Notes: generated from the sequence alone by a model not told the origin. 64,000 nucleotides of DNA from Salsuginibacillus kocurii DSM 18087 (GCF_000377705.1 NZ_KB898627.1:299216-363215), one strand, 5' to 3'; counted from the first letter of the stretch, positions 17,282-26,784 are shown. Program-made: numbers and translations.

Positions 17282-17398
17282 TGGACGTTTCGACATATAA
17301 ATGGACGCTTTTGGCTCCAATTTGGACGTTTCGACAAGATTCTCAGACGTTTCGACAAAACTCTGTTACGTTCACCCTTGAAATTTGGACGTTTTTAA
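17282..17398 (+). repeat. 21-nt periodic array, word TGGACGTTTCGAC
   Basis: Units begin at 17282, 17302, 17323, 17344, 17365 and 17386, so the period is 21 nt (20 once). The first about 13 bases (TGGACGTTTCGAC with changes) are conserved and the remainder varies. It lies in the gap between yitT and queF; no protein is supported. Confidence 0.75.
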
Positions 17399-17434
17399 AG
17401 GTGGAAGCGCCGTATGAGGGGGCCGCTGCGGGCA

Positions 17435-17497
17435 CACTACGCAACGAATTAGCGTGATTGTGCAAATTGGAACGGTCACTGCGCAACTATACATCCG
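17435..17497 (+). repeat. 21-nt periodic array, word CACTRCGCAAC
   Basis: Three units at 17435, 17456 and 17477, exactly 21 nt apart, sharing CACTACGCAAC, GATTGTGCAAA and CACTGCGCAAC starts. The same word recurs in a seven-unit array at 55362. Confidence 0.65.
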
Positions 17498-17625
17498 TCT
17501 GCCGCTAAAACTCCCATCGCAGCACCACCCCGCCATTAGCGCCACAGCCGCATCCACTTCTGCTCGCGCAATCCCTACATTTCTCCATTAAAAAAACGAC
17601 CCCGCTGCCGAGGTCGTTCCCCACG

Positions 17626-18123
17626 TTATCGATTATCTATATTTTCCGGATACAGATCGTGGTATAACAAGCGTTCCTGCGCCATTTTTTCAAATGACGT
17701 GCCAGGTTTGCCGTAATTAGCGTACGGATCAATAGAAATGCCGCCGCGCGGAGTGAATTTGCCCCACACTTCGATAAAGCGCGGGTCCATTAATTCAATA
17801 AGATCGTTCATGATCGTGTTGATCGCGTCTTCGTGGAAGCCGCCGTGGTTGCGGAAGCTGAACAAGTAGAGTTTCAGCGATTTACTCTCCACCATTTTCA
17901 CGTCAGGAATGTAGCGGACATATACAGTTGCAAAATCAGGCTGGCCGGTCATCGGGCAAAGAGTGGTGAATTCCGGACAGTTAAATTTCACGACGTAATC
18001 GCGGTTTGGGTGCTGGTTCTCAAACGTTTCCAGCAGACTTGGGTCGTAATCAAATGTATACGACGTCTTTTCGCTGCCGAGATGTGTAACTCCATCTAAA
18101 TCTTCTGGTTCGCGTCCTGCCAT
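17626..18123 (-). CDS. queF: NADPH-dependent 7-cyano-7-deazaguanine reductase
   Basis: QueF reduces preQ0 to preQ1 for queuosine. The 165-residue type I (short) enzyme has the catalytic cysteine in [13 protein letters not shown] near residue 56, the QueF motif [16 protein letters not shown] near 79, and the catalytic Glu-Asp in HEDAINT near 98. It is last in a queC-queD-queE-queF order on the minus strand, about 44 nt after queE, and is followed by a GACCTCGGC hairpin inside its 3' flank. Confidence 0.97.
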   Translation of the reverse strand: MAGREPEDLDGVTHLGSEKTSYTFDYDPSLLETFENQHPNRDYVVKFNCPEFTTLCPMTGQPDFATVYVRYIPDVKMVESKSLKLYLFSFRNHGGFHEDAINTIMNDLIELMDPRFIEVWGKFTPRGGISIDPYANYGKPGTSFEKMAQERLLYHDLYPENIDNR

Positions 18124-18167
18124 CAGAGACCCTCCTTTTTTCCAGTTTTTATTCCAAATTATAAATA

Positions 18168-18890
18168 TTAGACACCTTGCTTGTTTCCCCAGAGCAACGC
18201 ATGAATCTGCGGCAATACGCGCGCGCGGTTAAAGGCCGGCTCAGCCGCGACCTGCTCCACGAGCCATTCATAAGAGACCATCAAGCGCTCACGCAAACTG
18301 CCTGTATCGCCTGCGCCCAAATCATCATTTCCAACCTGCAGATAAAACGGCACCTCTTTGTATCGTTCATGCACCGTTTTAGCATACTCGAGGTCCGCCT
18401 CATCAAAGATGACCACTTTTATACTGTGGGCGTTAGCAGACGTATTTGCGAGTTCATTCATATAATGATCGAGCTCTCCCCAATTCGTTTCCATCTTTGA
18501 ACTAGGAGGTTTCGGTGAAACGGTGACCTCATCAATCTGGCGCATCCAGTCTTGCCAAACACTCCCTTGCGTTTCCACCGCGGTGGCAATCCCGTGTTCA
18601 TGTAAAAGCGTGACAAAATCTCCAATGCCAGCATGAAGAGCCGGGTTGCCGCCTGAAATCGTGACATGGGCAAAATTAGAGCCAGCTTTGTCACGCAGCT
18701 GCGCTACAATCTCATCTGGTGCCATCATCTCCGGCTTTTGCGAGCCGTCCCACGTAAAGGCCGAATCACACCAGGCGCAGCGATAATCACAGCCGGCCGT
18801 GCGCACGAACATCGTTTTTTGCCCCGCTACCATGCCTTCACCTTGAATCGTCGGCCCAAAAATCTCGAGGACTGGAATTCGCTTACTCAT
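18168..18890 (-). CDS. queE: 7-carboxy-7-deazaguanine synthase, radical SAM
   Basis: QueE is a radical-SAM enzyme that ring-contracts 6-carboxytetrahydropterin to CDG. The 240-residue protein has the CxxxCxxC cluster motif in [16 protein letters not shown] near residue 34, GPTIQGEG at the N terminus and [10 protein letters not shown] near 76. The start ATG overlaps the queD stop by 4 nt. The pathway is GTP to preQ0, with QueD upstream and QueC downstream. Confidence 0.97.
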   Translation of the reverse strand: MSKRIPVLEIFGPTIQGEGMVAGQKTMFVRTAGCDYRCAWCDSAFTWDGSQKPEMMAPDEIVAQLRDKAGSNFAHVTISGGNPALHAGIGDFVTLLHEHGIATAVETQGSVWQDWMRQIDEVTVSPKPPSSKMETNWGELDHYMNELANTSANAHSIKVVIFDEADLEYAKTVHERYKEVPFYLQVGNDDLGAGDTGSLRERLMVSYEWLVEQVAAEPAFNRARVLPQIHALLWGNKQGV

Positions 18891-19324
18891 CGGTGGTCCT
18901 CCTCTTTTGGCCGGTACACCACATAGCTTGTCGGTGTTTCCCGGACGATTAACTGCAGGCAGTACGGCCGGTTGGAGCGTTTGGCCAGCTGCTTGTCCAC
19001 TTCATTCCAGATCGATTTCGCCACAACTTCCGTTGTCGGTAAAGGTTCTTCATCATCCACCTGAAACTCTTCATGGTCATTTAAAATCGTGTGGTCATAG
19101 CGTTTATGAATAATTTCTTTCAGTTCTTTAAAATTAATGAGAAAACCAGTCTCATCCAGTTCATCTCCGGCCAGGGTCACATTAATGAAATACGTGTGGC
19201 CATGAACGTTTTGACAAACACCCGCCCGCTCATCTGGAATAAAATGAGCAGCAGCCAGGTGCATATCTTTATTCAGTTCATAGCGAAAGTTGTGAGGCAC
19301 CTGCGGGTAAAATTGTTGAAGCAT
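18887..19324 (-). CDS. queD: 6-carboxytetrahydropterin synthase
   Basis: QueD turns 7,8-dihydroneopterin triphosphate into 6-carboxytetrahydropterin. The 145-residue T-fold protein shows zinc-binding histidines in LAAAHF (residues 27-32) and VHGHTY, and a catalytic cysteine in GVCQN between them; the C-terminal catalytic His/Glu region is intact (YCLQLIVRETPTS). Coupled to queC upstream through a 1-nt stop/start overlap and to queE downstream through ATGA. Confidence 0.96.
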   Translation of the reverse strand: MLQQFYPQVPHNFRYELNKDMHLAAAHFIPDERAGVCQNVHGHTYFINVTLAGDELDETGFLINFKELKEIIHKRYDHTILNDHEEFQVDDEEPLPTTEVVAKSIWNEVDKQLAKRSNRPYCLQLIVRETPTSYVVYRPKEEDHR

Positions 19325-19986
19325 TACTGATCGCTTCCTTTTTCTTCAATATATTGATCAAGCCCTTGTTGACGTAGCTTACAGGACGGACACTCTCCGC
19401 AGCCTCCGCCACGAATGCCGTGGTAACAAGTGAGGGTACGGTTTTTCACATAATCCAAACGACCCAACTTATCAGCGAGTTCCCACGTTTCTTTTTTATC
19501 CAGCCACATCAGCGGGGTATGCAGGACAAAGCTGTCATCCATCGACAGGTTGAGTGTCACATTGAGTGATTTCACAAACACGTCCCGGCAATCCGGATAG
19601 CCGCTGAAGTCTGTTTCACAGACGCCTGTCACGACATGCTTCGCTCCGCGCTGGCGCCCGTAAATCGTAGCAAAAGATAAGAATAACAGATTCCGCCCAT
19701 CGACGAAAGTTGACGGCAGTTCCCCATCTTCTCCTTCTGTCACTTCAATATCATCGCGCGTCAACGCATTGGGAGCCAGTTGATTTAACAACTCCATATC
19801 CAAAACGTCATGCTCAACCCCCAGCTCAGCAGCAATCTCTTTCGCCACTTCCACTTCGTCGTCATGACGCTGACCGTAAGAAAACGTGACCGCATAGACC
19901 TTTTCAAAACGCTCCAGTGCCCAGAACAGGCAAGTCGTACTGTCCTGCCCCCCACTGAACACGACAACAGCTCGTTCATTTTTCAT
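19324..19986 (-). CDS. queC: 7-cyano-7-deazaguanine synthase
   Basis: QueC is an ATP-dependent PP-loop enzyme that makes preQ0 from CDG and ammonia. The N-terminal [12 protein letters not shown] is the PP-loop; the zinc site is [17 protein letters not shown] near the C terminus; length 220 is normal. It is the first gene of queCDEF. A plausible promoter (TTGCGA, 17 nt, TAAAAT) lies about 110-140 nt upstream. The start lacks a ribosome site in the usual window: the nearest purine-rich runs are GAGG about 30 nt and AAGGGGGG about 45 nt upstream, and the GAGG lies in a GAGG/CCTC hairpin. I do not recognise a preQ1 aptamer there. Confidence 0.96.
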   Translation of the reverse strand: MKNERAVVVFSGGQDSTTCLFWALERFEKVYAVTFSYGQRHDDEVEVAKEIAAELGVEHDVLDMELLNQLAPNALTRDDIEVTEGEDGELPSTFVDGRNLLFLSFATIYGRQRGAKHVVTGVCETDFSGYPDCRDVFVKSLNVTLNLSMDDSFVLHTPLMWLDKKETWELADKLGRLDYVKNRTLTCYHGIRGGGCGECPSCKLRQQGLDQYIEEKGSDQ

Positions 19987-20127
19987 CGTTCGTGCGGGCG
20001 TTCGAGTGAGGTTTCCTCAGAACAGCCCTTCCCCCCTTCTGGTTACTTATCTATAGTCAAAATCTTAATCTTATGGTTTACATCATGCCTATTTTACAGG
20101 TCATCGACGCAAATCGCAAACAAAAAT

Positions 20128-20170
20128 GGTGCCTGACCCTGACGCGTTACTGCGCCGGGGGTCAGGCACC
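20128..20170. repeat. GGTGCCTGACCC palindrome, copy 1
   Basis: GGTGCCTGACC and GGGTCAGGCACC flank a short GC-rich centre, just 3' of splB, and could terminate that gene. A second copy lies at 23558-23608. Palindromes of this type are dispersed in Bacillaceae genomes. Confidence 0.6.
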
Positions 20171-20184
20171 AAACAACCACCTGT

Positions 20185-21213
20185 TCATACGAAATATTCA
20201 AATGCTGCTTCTGGGAAAAATGTGTTTAGATATTCAGTCAGTGTATTTTTAATGTCCTCTTGTTCTTCGGTCGTATAAACATATTTCCCAATGCCGTAAC
20301 GGCCCCACTTCCATTTGCGCTTGTTTTCCTCGAGTTCTAACTTCGTCATCGGGTAATTTTTTTGGATGACTTTCTTAGCTGGTTTTGTAAAGCGATGCTG
20401 AATGAATTCAAAGGTTAAATCCTTTCTTAACCTTTGCGGGATTTGTTCATGTAATTTCTCAAACATCGTATAGTATCCTTCTTTCCAGCCTTCATGCAAA
20501 TAAATCGGAGCAACGATAAATCCTAAGGGATAATCGGCCTCTGCTACTTTTCTGGCTGCTTCTAAACGATCATCTAAGCGTGAGGTGCCAGGTTCAAAAT
20601 ATTTGATTACATAATCAGCGTTAATACTGAAGCGAAAACGGGTTTTATAATTGTGGTTTGCATCTAATAAATGATCCACATGAGAAAATTTTGTCACGAA
20701 CCGGAGTCTGCCGTAATCTGTTTGCCCCATGTATTCTATCGCTTGTTTTAAGGAATGGGTCAGGTGATCAATTCCTACAATATCGGAAGTACACGCCGCC
20801 TCAAACCGGGTAATTTCCGGCGCTCGTTCTTTCATGTATTGAGCGGCCGCATCAAAAATTTCCTCGGTGTTCACGTACGTTCGTATATACGGTTTACTTC
20901 CCATTGTCGTTTGCAAATAACAATAATGGCAATGGCCCATGCAGCCAGTAGCCAACGGAATTGCATATTCTGCCGACGGCTTGGATGTATCAAATTTTAA
21001 TGTTTTCCTGACCCCCACGACAAGCGTGGATTTTGCCACTCTATACTTTTGAAAATCATTTTCCCCCGGCAAGTTACGAACTTGGTTGTGGGAGGTAGTT
21101 TTTCTAATTTCAACATCACTTTCTTTAAACTTGGCCATTAGCTCTCTGCCAAGCGGATATTCTAAAGCTCCAGGTTCAAAATACACCAATTGGGGATAAA
21201 AGGGTTTAAGCAT
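20185..21213 (-). CDS. splB: Spore photoproduct lyase
   Basis: SplB is a radical-SAM enzyme that directly reverts the spore photoproduct thymine dimer during germination. The 342-residue protein has the CxxxCxxC motif in ATGCMGHCHYCYLQT near residue 92 and the long C-terminal barrel typical of SplB, including FEAACTSDIVG and RYGIGKYVY. It overlaps splA by 8 nt. With uvsE on the opposite strand it forms a UV-repair locus. Expression in the forespore is inferred from the family. Confidence 0.97.
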   Translation of the reverse strand: MLKPFYPQLVYFEPGALEYPLGRELMAKFKESDVEIRKTTSHNQVRNLPGENDFQKYRVAKSTLVVGVRKTLKFDTSKPSAEYAIPLATGCMGHCHYCYLQTTMGSKPYIRTYVNTEEIFDAAAQYMKERAPEITRFEAACTSDIVGIDHLTHSLKQAIEYMGQTDYGRLRFVTKFSHVDHLLDANHNYKTRFRFSINADYVIKYFEPGTSRLDDRLEAARKVAEADYPLGFIVAPIYLHEGWKEGYYTMFEKLHEQIPQRLRKDLTFEFIQHRFTKPAKKVIQKNYPMTKLELEENKRKWKWGRYGIGKYVYTTEEQEDIKNTLTEYLNTFFPEAAFEYFV

Positions 21214-21484
21214 TTATATCACCATGTTCCGGGTCACCAAAATAATACTCATAAGCGGCTTCTGCTTCATTTTCGGTTTTGTAAATGGCCAGCTGTTCAT
21301 TGAGCGGATAATACGTCTCATATAAAAATAATGCCATTTCGCCCGGCTCTTCTGGATTCTCTACAACGGCCGCTTCTTGAATATGAGCTACGTCCTGGGT
21401 ATGGGGATTACGATACATCACATAAACAATCTCGCCTGGTTGATAGTGTGTTTCGGCATCAAATTGATTCATACATTCCTTCAC
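21206..21484 (-). CDS. splA: Spore photoproduct lyase regulator SplA
   Basis: A small protein of 92 residues (88 if translation starts at the ATG at 21472) matching the SplA family: YQPGEIVYVMYRNPHTQDV at the start and a conserved IQEAAVVENP segment. In B. subtilis SplA lowers splB expression. The GTG at 21484 has AAGGA 6 nt upstream; ATG 21472 has AAGGTG, so both are possible. It is co-transcribed with splB. Confidence 0.88.
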   Translation of the reverse strand: MKECMNQFDAETHYQPGEIVYVMYRNPHTQDVAHIQEAAVVENPEEPGEMALFLYETYYPLNEQLAIYKTENEAEAAYEYYFGDPEHGDINA

Positions 21485-21654
21485 CTTGCTTCCTTAAGGA
21501 TATTCTTCACTATAGTGTTACTCATGCGTTTATCCTCTATCAGGTTTATTAGGTGGTAAAACTTACAAGGGAAGGGAAAACATATTATTTCTAAAGTGTA
21601 GAGGGCATACTACCGTGTAGCTTGCCTCACCATTATGTAAGGTGGTTATTAGTC

Positions 21655-22611
21655 ATGCTGCTACGATTCGGATACGTCTCCACAGCACTTTCACTGTGGG
21701 AAGCCTCTCCTTCACGGACATTAACGTTCACCAACTGGAAAAAACTTAATAAAGAAGAACGCAAAGAAAAACTTCACGATTCCATAGAGCAGAACTTAAA
21801 AAATACAATCCGAGCCTTGCATTATAATATTGCCCACGGCATTTCTGTTTACCGGATGTCATCATCGCTCGTCCCGCTTGCCACCCATCCCGAGGCAGGC
21901 TGGGATTATGTCACTCCATTTAAACATCGTTTTGCGGAGATTGGAGACCTGGTTAAAAAGCACCAACTGCGCGTTAGCTTCCACCCAAATCAGTTCACCT
22001 TATTCACAAGCCCTAAAGAGCACGTAACTGAAAATTCGATAACGGACATGACCTATCATTACACAATGCTAGAAGCAATGGGCCTCGATAAGGAATCTAC
22101 CATTAATATCCATATCGGTGGCGCCTACGGTGATAAAGAAGCAGCACTCAACACATTCAATAAGAATTTCGCCAAGCTGGATCCTTCTATCCAAGCCCAA
22201 ACCACACTTGAAAATGACGATAAAACCTATACGGCAGAAGAAACATTGCGCCTTTGCGAACATCATTCCCTGCCATTCGTTTTTGATTATCACCACCATT
22301 GGGCCAATCCCGGAAACGACTCATTCGAAAACTTGCTACCTGCTATTTTTGATACATGGAAAAACAGGAGCCAACCGGCAAAATTCCATCTCTCTTCTCC
22401 TAAATCAGAGACAGAATTCAGATCTCACGCAGACTACGTTGACCTGGACTTTGCCCTGCCATTTATAAAAGCGCTCAAAGCCTATGGCCAATCGGCAGAT
22501 ATTATGATTGAAGCAAAAGCCAAAGATAAAGCTGCTTTGAAATTAATAGAAGAAATAGCGAAAATACGGGGATATAAGCGGGTGGAGGGTGGGGCAATAA
22601 AGATTAACTAG
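21655..22611 (+). CDS. uvsE: UV damage endonuclease
   Basis: UvsE nicks DNA 5' of UV photoproducts and some other lesions. The 318-residue TIM-barrel enzyme starts LLRFGYVSTA; metal-binding motifs include RVSFHPNQFTLF near residue 104, NIHIGG near 150, TLENDD near 185, FDYHHHW near 214, and a C-terminal MIEAKAKD. Translation should begin at ATG 21655, with AAGGTGG nine bases before it; a TTG at 21622 would add 11 unlikely residues. Divergent from splAB. Confidence 0.93.
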   Translation: MLLRFGYVSTALSLWEASPSRTLTFTNWKKLNKEERKEKLHDSIEQNLKNTIRALHYNIAHGISVYRMSSSLVPLATHPEAGWDYVTPFKHRFAEIGDLVKKHQLRVSFHPNQFTLFTSPKEHVTENSITDMTYHYTMLEAMGLDKESTINIHIGGAYGDKEAALNTFNKNFAKLDPSIQAQTTLENDDKTYTAEETLRLCEHHSLPFVFDYHHHWANPGNDSFENLLPAIFDTWKNRSQPAKFHLSSPKSETEFRSHADYVDLDFALPFIKALKAYGQSADIMIEAKAKDKAALKLIEEIAKIRGYKRVEGGAIKIN

Positions 22612-22855
22612 CCCTCCTTCGAAGACTCGGGGCCTCTCTTAAAACAAACATTAACTCTAAGTAAAATCAGTTTTGCGGTTGCAAAGTATGTCCACCACAT
22701 TGGCTTAAAAGCTTCACTTTATGCAAAGTTTAGTATCTAGGACATCAGCTTTTTTTTAAAAGTAAGGATCGATACTTCCTATTGCACCAATTTATGATCC
22801 TGACTAGTGCAGGGAAAATCACAATAGGAATAATACCTTCAAGCCACTCTCCCGT
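22612..22855. other. Intergenic region, no gene seen
   Basis: AT-rich sequence downstream of uvsE and downstream of the small minus-strand ORF. No terminator with a convincing stem and no RNA gene recognised. Confidence 0.4.
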
Positions 22856-22984
22856 CTAGAGAATGTTAAATATAAGAAAAGGAAAAGCTGCAAAATACAC
22901 TATAATAGCTCCCCAATGAAAAAATTTAAAAAACTTTTCATTAGTAGCGGGAGCACCAAAACAAGCAGTAACTATCTTGTACAT
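22856..22984 (-). CDS. Putative 42-residue small membrane protein
   Basis: The minus strand holds an ATG ORF beginning MYKIVTACFGAPATNEK that ends in a hydrophobic helix (WGAIIVYFAAFPFLIFNIL). AAAAGGGTGG precedes the start by 6 nt. It is too short to recognise and the neighbourhood gives no hint. The clear ribosome site and single membrane helix make a real small gene plausible, but chance cannot be excluded. Confidence 0.42.
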   Translation of the reverse strand: MYKIVTACFGAPATNEKFFKFFHWGAIIVYFAAFPFLIFNIL

Positions 22985-23170
22985 TATATCCACCCTTTTA
23001 AACAGTAGTAACATAACTCATTTCTGGTGAATTTAGTAACCTAGTTTCCCCTTATGTTACTATTAAACATTACTGTAACGCTGCCTGGTATGTGATTTGT
23101 TTCGCTCTGCATTCATTCAATATTTTTATAGTAAGCTGTGGTAATCTTCAAAATTTGTACAATCAGTATA

Positions 23171-23213
23171 AAAAAACGACCCAATTCCTGATTTTTATCA
23201 AGAACTGAGTCGT
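23171..23213 (-). terminator. Terminator downstream of tRNA-Ala
   Basis: On the minus strand AACGACTCAGTTCTTGA pairs imperfectly with a CAGGAATTGGGTCGTT partner, followed by TTTTTTT. Lies about 150 nt beyond the tRNA 3' end. Confidence 0.7.
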
Positions 23214-23366
23214 TATTCACGGTGGTTATGTAGCCTTTTGAGTGCCCAGCGCCCTATATTTGGTCGCCTCTCAAGTGAGACTAGTTGAAATATAGTGCAC
23301 CGTTCGAGTACTGACTGATGTTCGTTTGCCTTGCAGTCAACTCAACGTACTTGCACTCACTATTAA

Positions 23367-23442
23367 TGGTGGAGCCAAGGGGGCTCGAACCCCTGACCTT
23401 CGCGCTGCCAGCGCGACGCTCTCCCAGCTGAGCTATGGCCCC
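23367..23442 (-). tRNA. tRNA-Ala (anticodon GGC)
   Basis: Reads GGGGCCATAGCTCAGCTGGG from 23442; anticodon loop CTGGCAG gives GGC, decoding GCC. The T arm GGGGTTCGAGCCCC and acceptor GGGGCCA/TGGCTCC are intact, and the CCA end is encoded (23367-23369). 76 nt with CCA. Confidence 0.97.
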
Positions 23443-23557
23443 GTAACAATTAAGAGAAACCTTATGTAAAAGGGGATTGAGTGGCATTTTGTCCACAAAT
23501 GTAATATTATCATTCCATGCTTTCTCATGCAACAGCTTTTTTCAACAAATTTTGAGG

Positions 23558-23608
23558 GGTGCCTGCCCCCGGTACGTTAATACGTTAATACGACGGGGGT
23601 CAGGCACC
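23558..23608. repeat. GGTGCCTGACCC palindrome, copy 2
   Basis: GGTGCCTGCCCCC and GGGGGTCAGGCACC flank a centre with TACGTTAA repeated. It lies just 3' of pbuG and may serve as its terminator. Related to the copy at 20128-20170. Confidence 0.6.
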
Positions 23609-23624
23609 TAACACCCTCAAACTT

Positions 23625-24938
23625 TTATTCACCTAAAAATAAGAAGTAGGCGAGGAAGACGAAGAAGAGGAAATACATAATCGGATGGACTTCTTTTCCG
23701 CGTCCTTTTAATAGCATGGTGACTGGATAAAAGATAAAGCCGAGGGCGATGCCGTTTGCGATGCTGTAGGTGAGCGGCATGGCCACTACTGTTAAAAAGG
23801 CAGGAACGGCGATCTCGAACTTGTTCCAGTCGATCAGGCTGAGTGAAGCGGCCATCAGGATTCCAACTACAATCAAGGCGGCTGCGGTTACTTGTTCTGT
23901 GACTACACCAAGAAGCGGTGAGAAAAATAGTGCTACTAGAAACAATCCTGCTGTCACCACTGAGGTGAAACCGGTGCGGCCGCCGGCGGCAACCCCGGCA
24001 GATGATTCGATATAAGCAGTCGTTGTTGAAGTTCCGAGCACAGCTCCGATTGATGAAGCGGACGAGTCGGACAACAATGCTTTCCCAGCCCGTGGCAGTT
24101 TATTATTTTTAATAAAACCAGCTTGGTTTGCTACTGCATACAGCGTCCCCGCTGTGTCAAAAAAGTCGACAAACAAGAAGGTTAAAATGACAATGGAGAG
24201 CTGGACGATCATGCCCGTTGTCCATTCTACTTCAGCAAGACCGGTGAAGGCCGCCCCAAATGTTGGCGCAAGACTTGGCACAGAACCGACAATCGCGTCC
24301 GGCATATCAATAAGCCCCACCACAATTCCTGCCACTGAGGTTAAAATCAAGCCGTAAAATATACCGCCGCGATAGCCCATCACCATCAAGACGACTGTAA
24401 CGACTAAACCAAATAAGGCCAGCAACGTTAACGGTGAAGTCATATCACCGAGCGTTACTGCTGTCGATTCATCTGGAACAACAACTCCAGCATCTTTCAA
24501 ACCAATAAACGCAATAAAAAGGCCAATACCGGCGGCAGCTGCATATTTCAATTCAGCTGGTATTGCGTTAATAATTAATTCTCGAATTCGGAGCAAGGTA
24601 ATAATAATAAATATAATACCTGACATAAACACACCAAAAAGAGCAATTTCCCAATCCACTCCCATGTTGATGACGACCGTATACGCAAAGAACGCATTTA
24701 AGCCCATGCCTGGTGCGAGCGCAATCGGATAGCGCGCAACAAGCCCCATAATGAGCGTCCCGATTGCTGCTGCAACGGCTGTGGCCGTAAATACAGCACC
24801 TTCGTCCATGCCAGCGTCTGCTAAGATGGTCGGGTTGACGAATAAAATATAAGCCATCGATAAGAAGGTCGTGAGCCCCGCCATCGTTTCGCGCTTATAA
24901 TTCGTATGGTTTTCTTCAAACTGAAAATAGTTCTTCAT
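23625..24938 (-). CDS. pbuG: Guanine/hypoxanthine permease (NCS2/AzgA-like)
   Basis: A proton-coupled purine importer of the AzgA-like NCS2 subfamily with about 12-14 transmembrane segments. TMAGLTTFLSMAYILFVNP near residue 18 and GLNAFFAYTVV near 80 are family signatures; DFFDTAGTLYAVANQAG near 255 belongs to the substrate site. I start at ATG 24938 (437 residues), which has GGGGGAGAG upstream. It has its own PurR box, promoter and guanine riboswitch, consistent with pbuG in B. subtilis, and follows guaA. Confidence 0.95.
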   Translation of the reverse strand: MKNYFQFEENHTNYKRETMAGLTTFLSMAYILFVNPTILADAGMDEGAVFTATAVAAAIGTLIMGLVARYPIALAPGMGLNAFFAYTVVINMGVDWEIALFGVFMSGIIFIIITLLRIRELIINAIPAELKYAAAAGIGLFIAFIGLKDAGVVVPDESTAVTLGDMTSPLTLLALFGLVVTVVLMVMGYRGGIFYGLILTSVAGIVVGLIDMPDAIVGSVPSLAPTFGAAFTGLAEVEWTTGMIVQLSIVILTFLFVDFFDTAGTLYAVANQAGFIKNNKLPRAGKALLSDSSASSIGAVLGTSTTTAYIESSAGVAAGGRTGFTSVVTAGLFLVALFFSPLLGVVTEQVTAAALIVVGILMAASLSLIDWNKFEIAVPAFLTVVAMPLTYSIANGIALGFIFYPVTMLLKGRGKEVHPIMYFLFFVFLAYFLFLGE

Positions 24939-24990
24939 GCAGGCTCTCCCCCTATACTGAAGAACGACAAAGCCAACCAACTACCATAGA

Positions 24991-25024
24991 AAAAACCCCG
25001 GAAGTAAAAGGCTACCCGGGGTTT
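24991..25024 (-). terminator. Riboswitch-controlled terminator upstream of pbuG
   Basis: On the minus strand AACCCCGGGTAG ... CCGGGGTTTTTT forms a strong stem with a T run, 3' of the guanine aptamer. Confidence 0.85.
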
Positions 25025-25074
25025 GGATGGAATCAGGACACTACGGGCATACGCCCGCAGCTCCCTGCATCCAA

Positions 25075-25143
25075 CAGGTAGTCAAGCCATTTACGGTGGC
25101 CTGGTAGAGACTCGCGAGCCCTATTCTCGCGATTATACGCCTG
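25075..25143 (-). promoter_or_regulatory. Guanine-class purine riboswitch of pbuG
   Basis: Minus-strand aptamer CAGGCGTATAATCGCGAG ... GAGTCTCTACC ... CACCGTAAATGG ... TTGACTACCTG with an intact P1 (CAGG/CCTG). The discriminator is C (GACTAC), so guanine or hypoxanthine is the expected ligand. A terminator hairpin follows. Confidence 0.93.
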
Positions 25144-25168
25144 TCGTTCATTTATTTAACTGTCTATG

Positions 25169-25244
25169 AGTCTAGCAAGCGAACAGTCATGTGTCAACAT
25201 AAAAACCGAACATTCATCATTTTTCCAAATAATTCGTTCGCTTT
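25169..25244 (-). promoter_or_regulatory. PurR operator and promoter of pbuG
   Basis: Minus-strand TTGACA (25192-25197), 17-nt spacer, TAGACT (25169-25174). A perfect PurBox (AAAACCGAACATT on the + strand) lies at 25202-25214, and a weaker opposed box (GCGAACGAAT on the minus strand) at about 25232-25244. It lies directly after the guaA stop codon. Confidence 0.82.
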
Positions 25245-25245
25245 C

Positions 25246-26784
25246 TTACTCCCACTCGATCGTCGAAGGTGGCTTGGAGGTTACGTCATACACTACGCGG
25301 TTGACGTGTGAAACTTCGTTTACAATGCGTGTCGAAATTTTCTCCAGCACATCGTATGGAATTCGTGCCCAATCTGAGGTCATACCATCGACTGACGTAA
25401 CAGCGCGTACGCCGACCGTATAATCATACGTACGTGCATCCCCCATTACACCGACACTGCGCATGTCCGGAAGTGCGGTGAAGTACTGCCAGATTTCGCG
25501 GTCGAGACCAGCATTTTTAATTTCTTCCCGTAAAATCGCATCTGATTCCCGAACGATCTCGAGCTTATCATCTGTAATTTCTCCGAGAACACGGATACCA
25601 AGACCTGGCCCTGGGAACGGCTGGCGCCACACAATTTCATGCGGCACGCCCAACTCTTCGCCCAGCTTCCGTACTTCATCTTTAAAGAGCGTATTGAGCG
25701 GTTCGATCAACTCAAAATGCATGTCTTCCGGCAGACCGCCGACATTATGGTGTGATTTGATCGTCTGAGCCGTATCCGTTCCGCTTTCAATAATATCTGT
25801 ATAAAGCGTGCCTTGCGCCAAGAAGTCCATATTCGTCAGCTTTTGCGCTTCTTCCTCAAACAGATAAATGAACTCATTACCAATAATCTTACGCTTCTCT
25901 TCTGGGTCTGAAACACCTGCAAGCTTACCTAAGAAACGGTCCTTCGCATCAATCTTAAGCAAGTTCATATTGAAGTCCTCACCAAAGGTCTCCATCACGC
26001 TGTCCGCTTCACCTTTACGTAACAACCCGTGATCGATAAACATACACGTCAGCTGATCACCAATCGCACGGTGTACAAGAGCCGCTGCCACTGATGAATC
26101 GACGCCGCCTGAAAGTGCACAAAGTACATTACGGTCGCCAACCTGCTCGCGAATCTTTTCGACTTCTAAATCAATGAAGTTCTCCATCGTCCAGTCGCCG
26201 GCACAACCGCAAATCTCGTAAGCAAAGTTTTTCAGCAGCTCGTCGCCATGTTCAGTATGACGGACCTCCGGGTGGAACTGAACACCGTAGAGATTCCGCG
26301 ATTCATCACTCATGGCCGCAACCGGGCAGGACGGGTTCGTTCCATCCACGCGGAAGCCTTCCGGCGGCGCTACGATTAAATCACCGTGGCTCATCCACAC
26401 GCTTTGTTCATGCGGCAGGCCTTGGTAGAGTTTAGACGCATGTTCAACGGTAAGTGTCGCTTTCCCGTATTCCCGATGCGAAGCCGCTTCTACTTTACCA
26501 CCGTAGTGATGGGTCATCAGCTGCATGCCGTAACAGATCCCTAAGATCGGCACATTCATGTCAAAGATGGCCGGATCGCATGAGGGTGCTCCTTCCACAT
26601 ATGCGCTATTCGGCCCACCAGAAAAAATAATGCCGCTCGGGTTCATTTCGCGAAGCTTGTCCGCGCTAATCGTATTTGGGTGCAGTTCGCTGTAAACACC
26701 TAAGTCACGAATGCGGCGCGTGATCAATTGATTGTATTGGCCGCCAAAGTCAAGAACAACAATCATTCCCTCTACCTTTTCCAT
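25246..26784 (-). CDS. guaA: GMP synthase (glutamine-hydrolysing)
   Basis: GuaA converts XMP to GMP using glutamine and ATP. The 512-residue protein has an N-terminal class I amidotransferase domain with the catalytic cysteine in GICYGMQLM near residue 85 and His/Glu in FHPEVRHTE near 177. The ATP-PPase loop is [14 protein letters not shown] near 230; the C-terminal dimerisation domain ends PPSTIEWE as usual. Start at 26784 has GGTGG 7 nt upstream; ATG 26766 is an alternative. The gene has its own promoter and a long leader with an attenuator. Confidence 0.97.
   Translation of the reverse strand: MEKVEGMIVVLDFGGQYNQLITRRIRDLGVYSELHPNTISADKLREMNPSGIIFSGGPNSAYVEGAPSCDPAIFDMNVPILGICYGMQLMTHHYGGKVEAASHREYGKATLTVEHASKLYQGLPHEQSVWMSHGDLIVAPPEGFRVDGTNPSCPVAAMSDESRNLYGVQFHPEVRHTEHGDELLKNFAYEICGCAGDWTMENFIDLEVEKIREQVGDRNVLCALSGGVDSSVAAALVHRAIGDQLTCMFIDHGLLRKGEADSVMETFGEDFNMNLLKIDAKDRFLGKLAGVSDPEEKRKIIGNEFIYLFEEEAQKLTNMDFLAQGTLYTDIIESGTDTAQTIKSHHNVGGLPEDMHFELIEPLNTLFKDEVRKLGEELGVPHEIVWRQPFPGPGLGIRVLGEITDDKLEIVRESDAILREEIKNAGLDREIWQYFTALPDMRSVGVMGDARTYDYTVGVRAVTSVDGMTSDWARIPYDVLEKISTRIVNEVSHVNRVVYDVTSKPPSTIEWE

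Noticed and set aside
19987..20127. preQ1 riboswitch upstream of queC
   Set aside because: Expected pseudoknot elements of preQ1-I (CUACACCC and A-rich tail) are absent; I could not match other preQ1 classes by eye.
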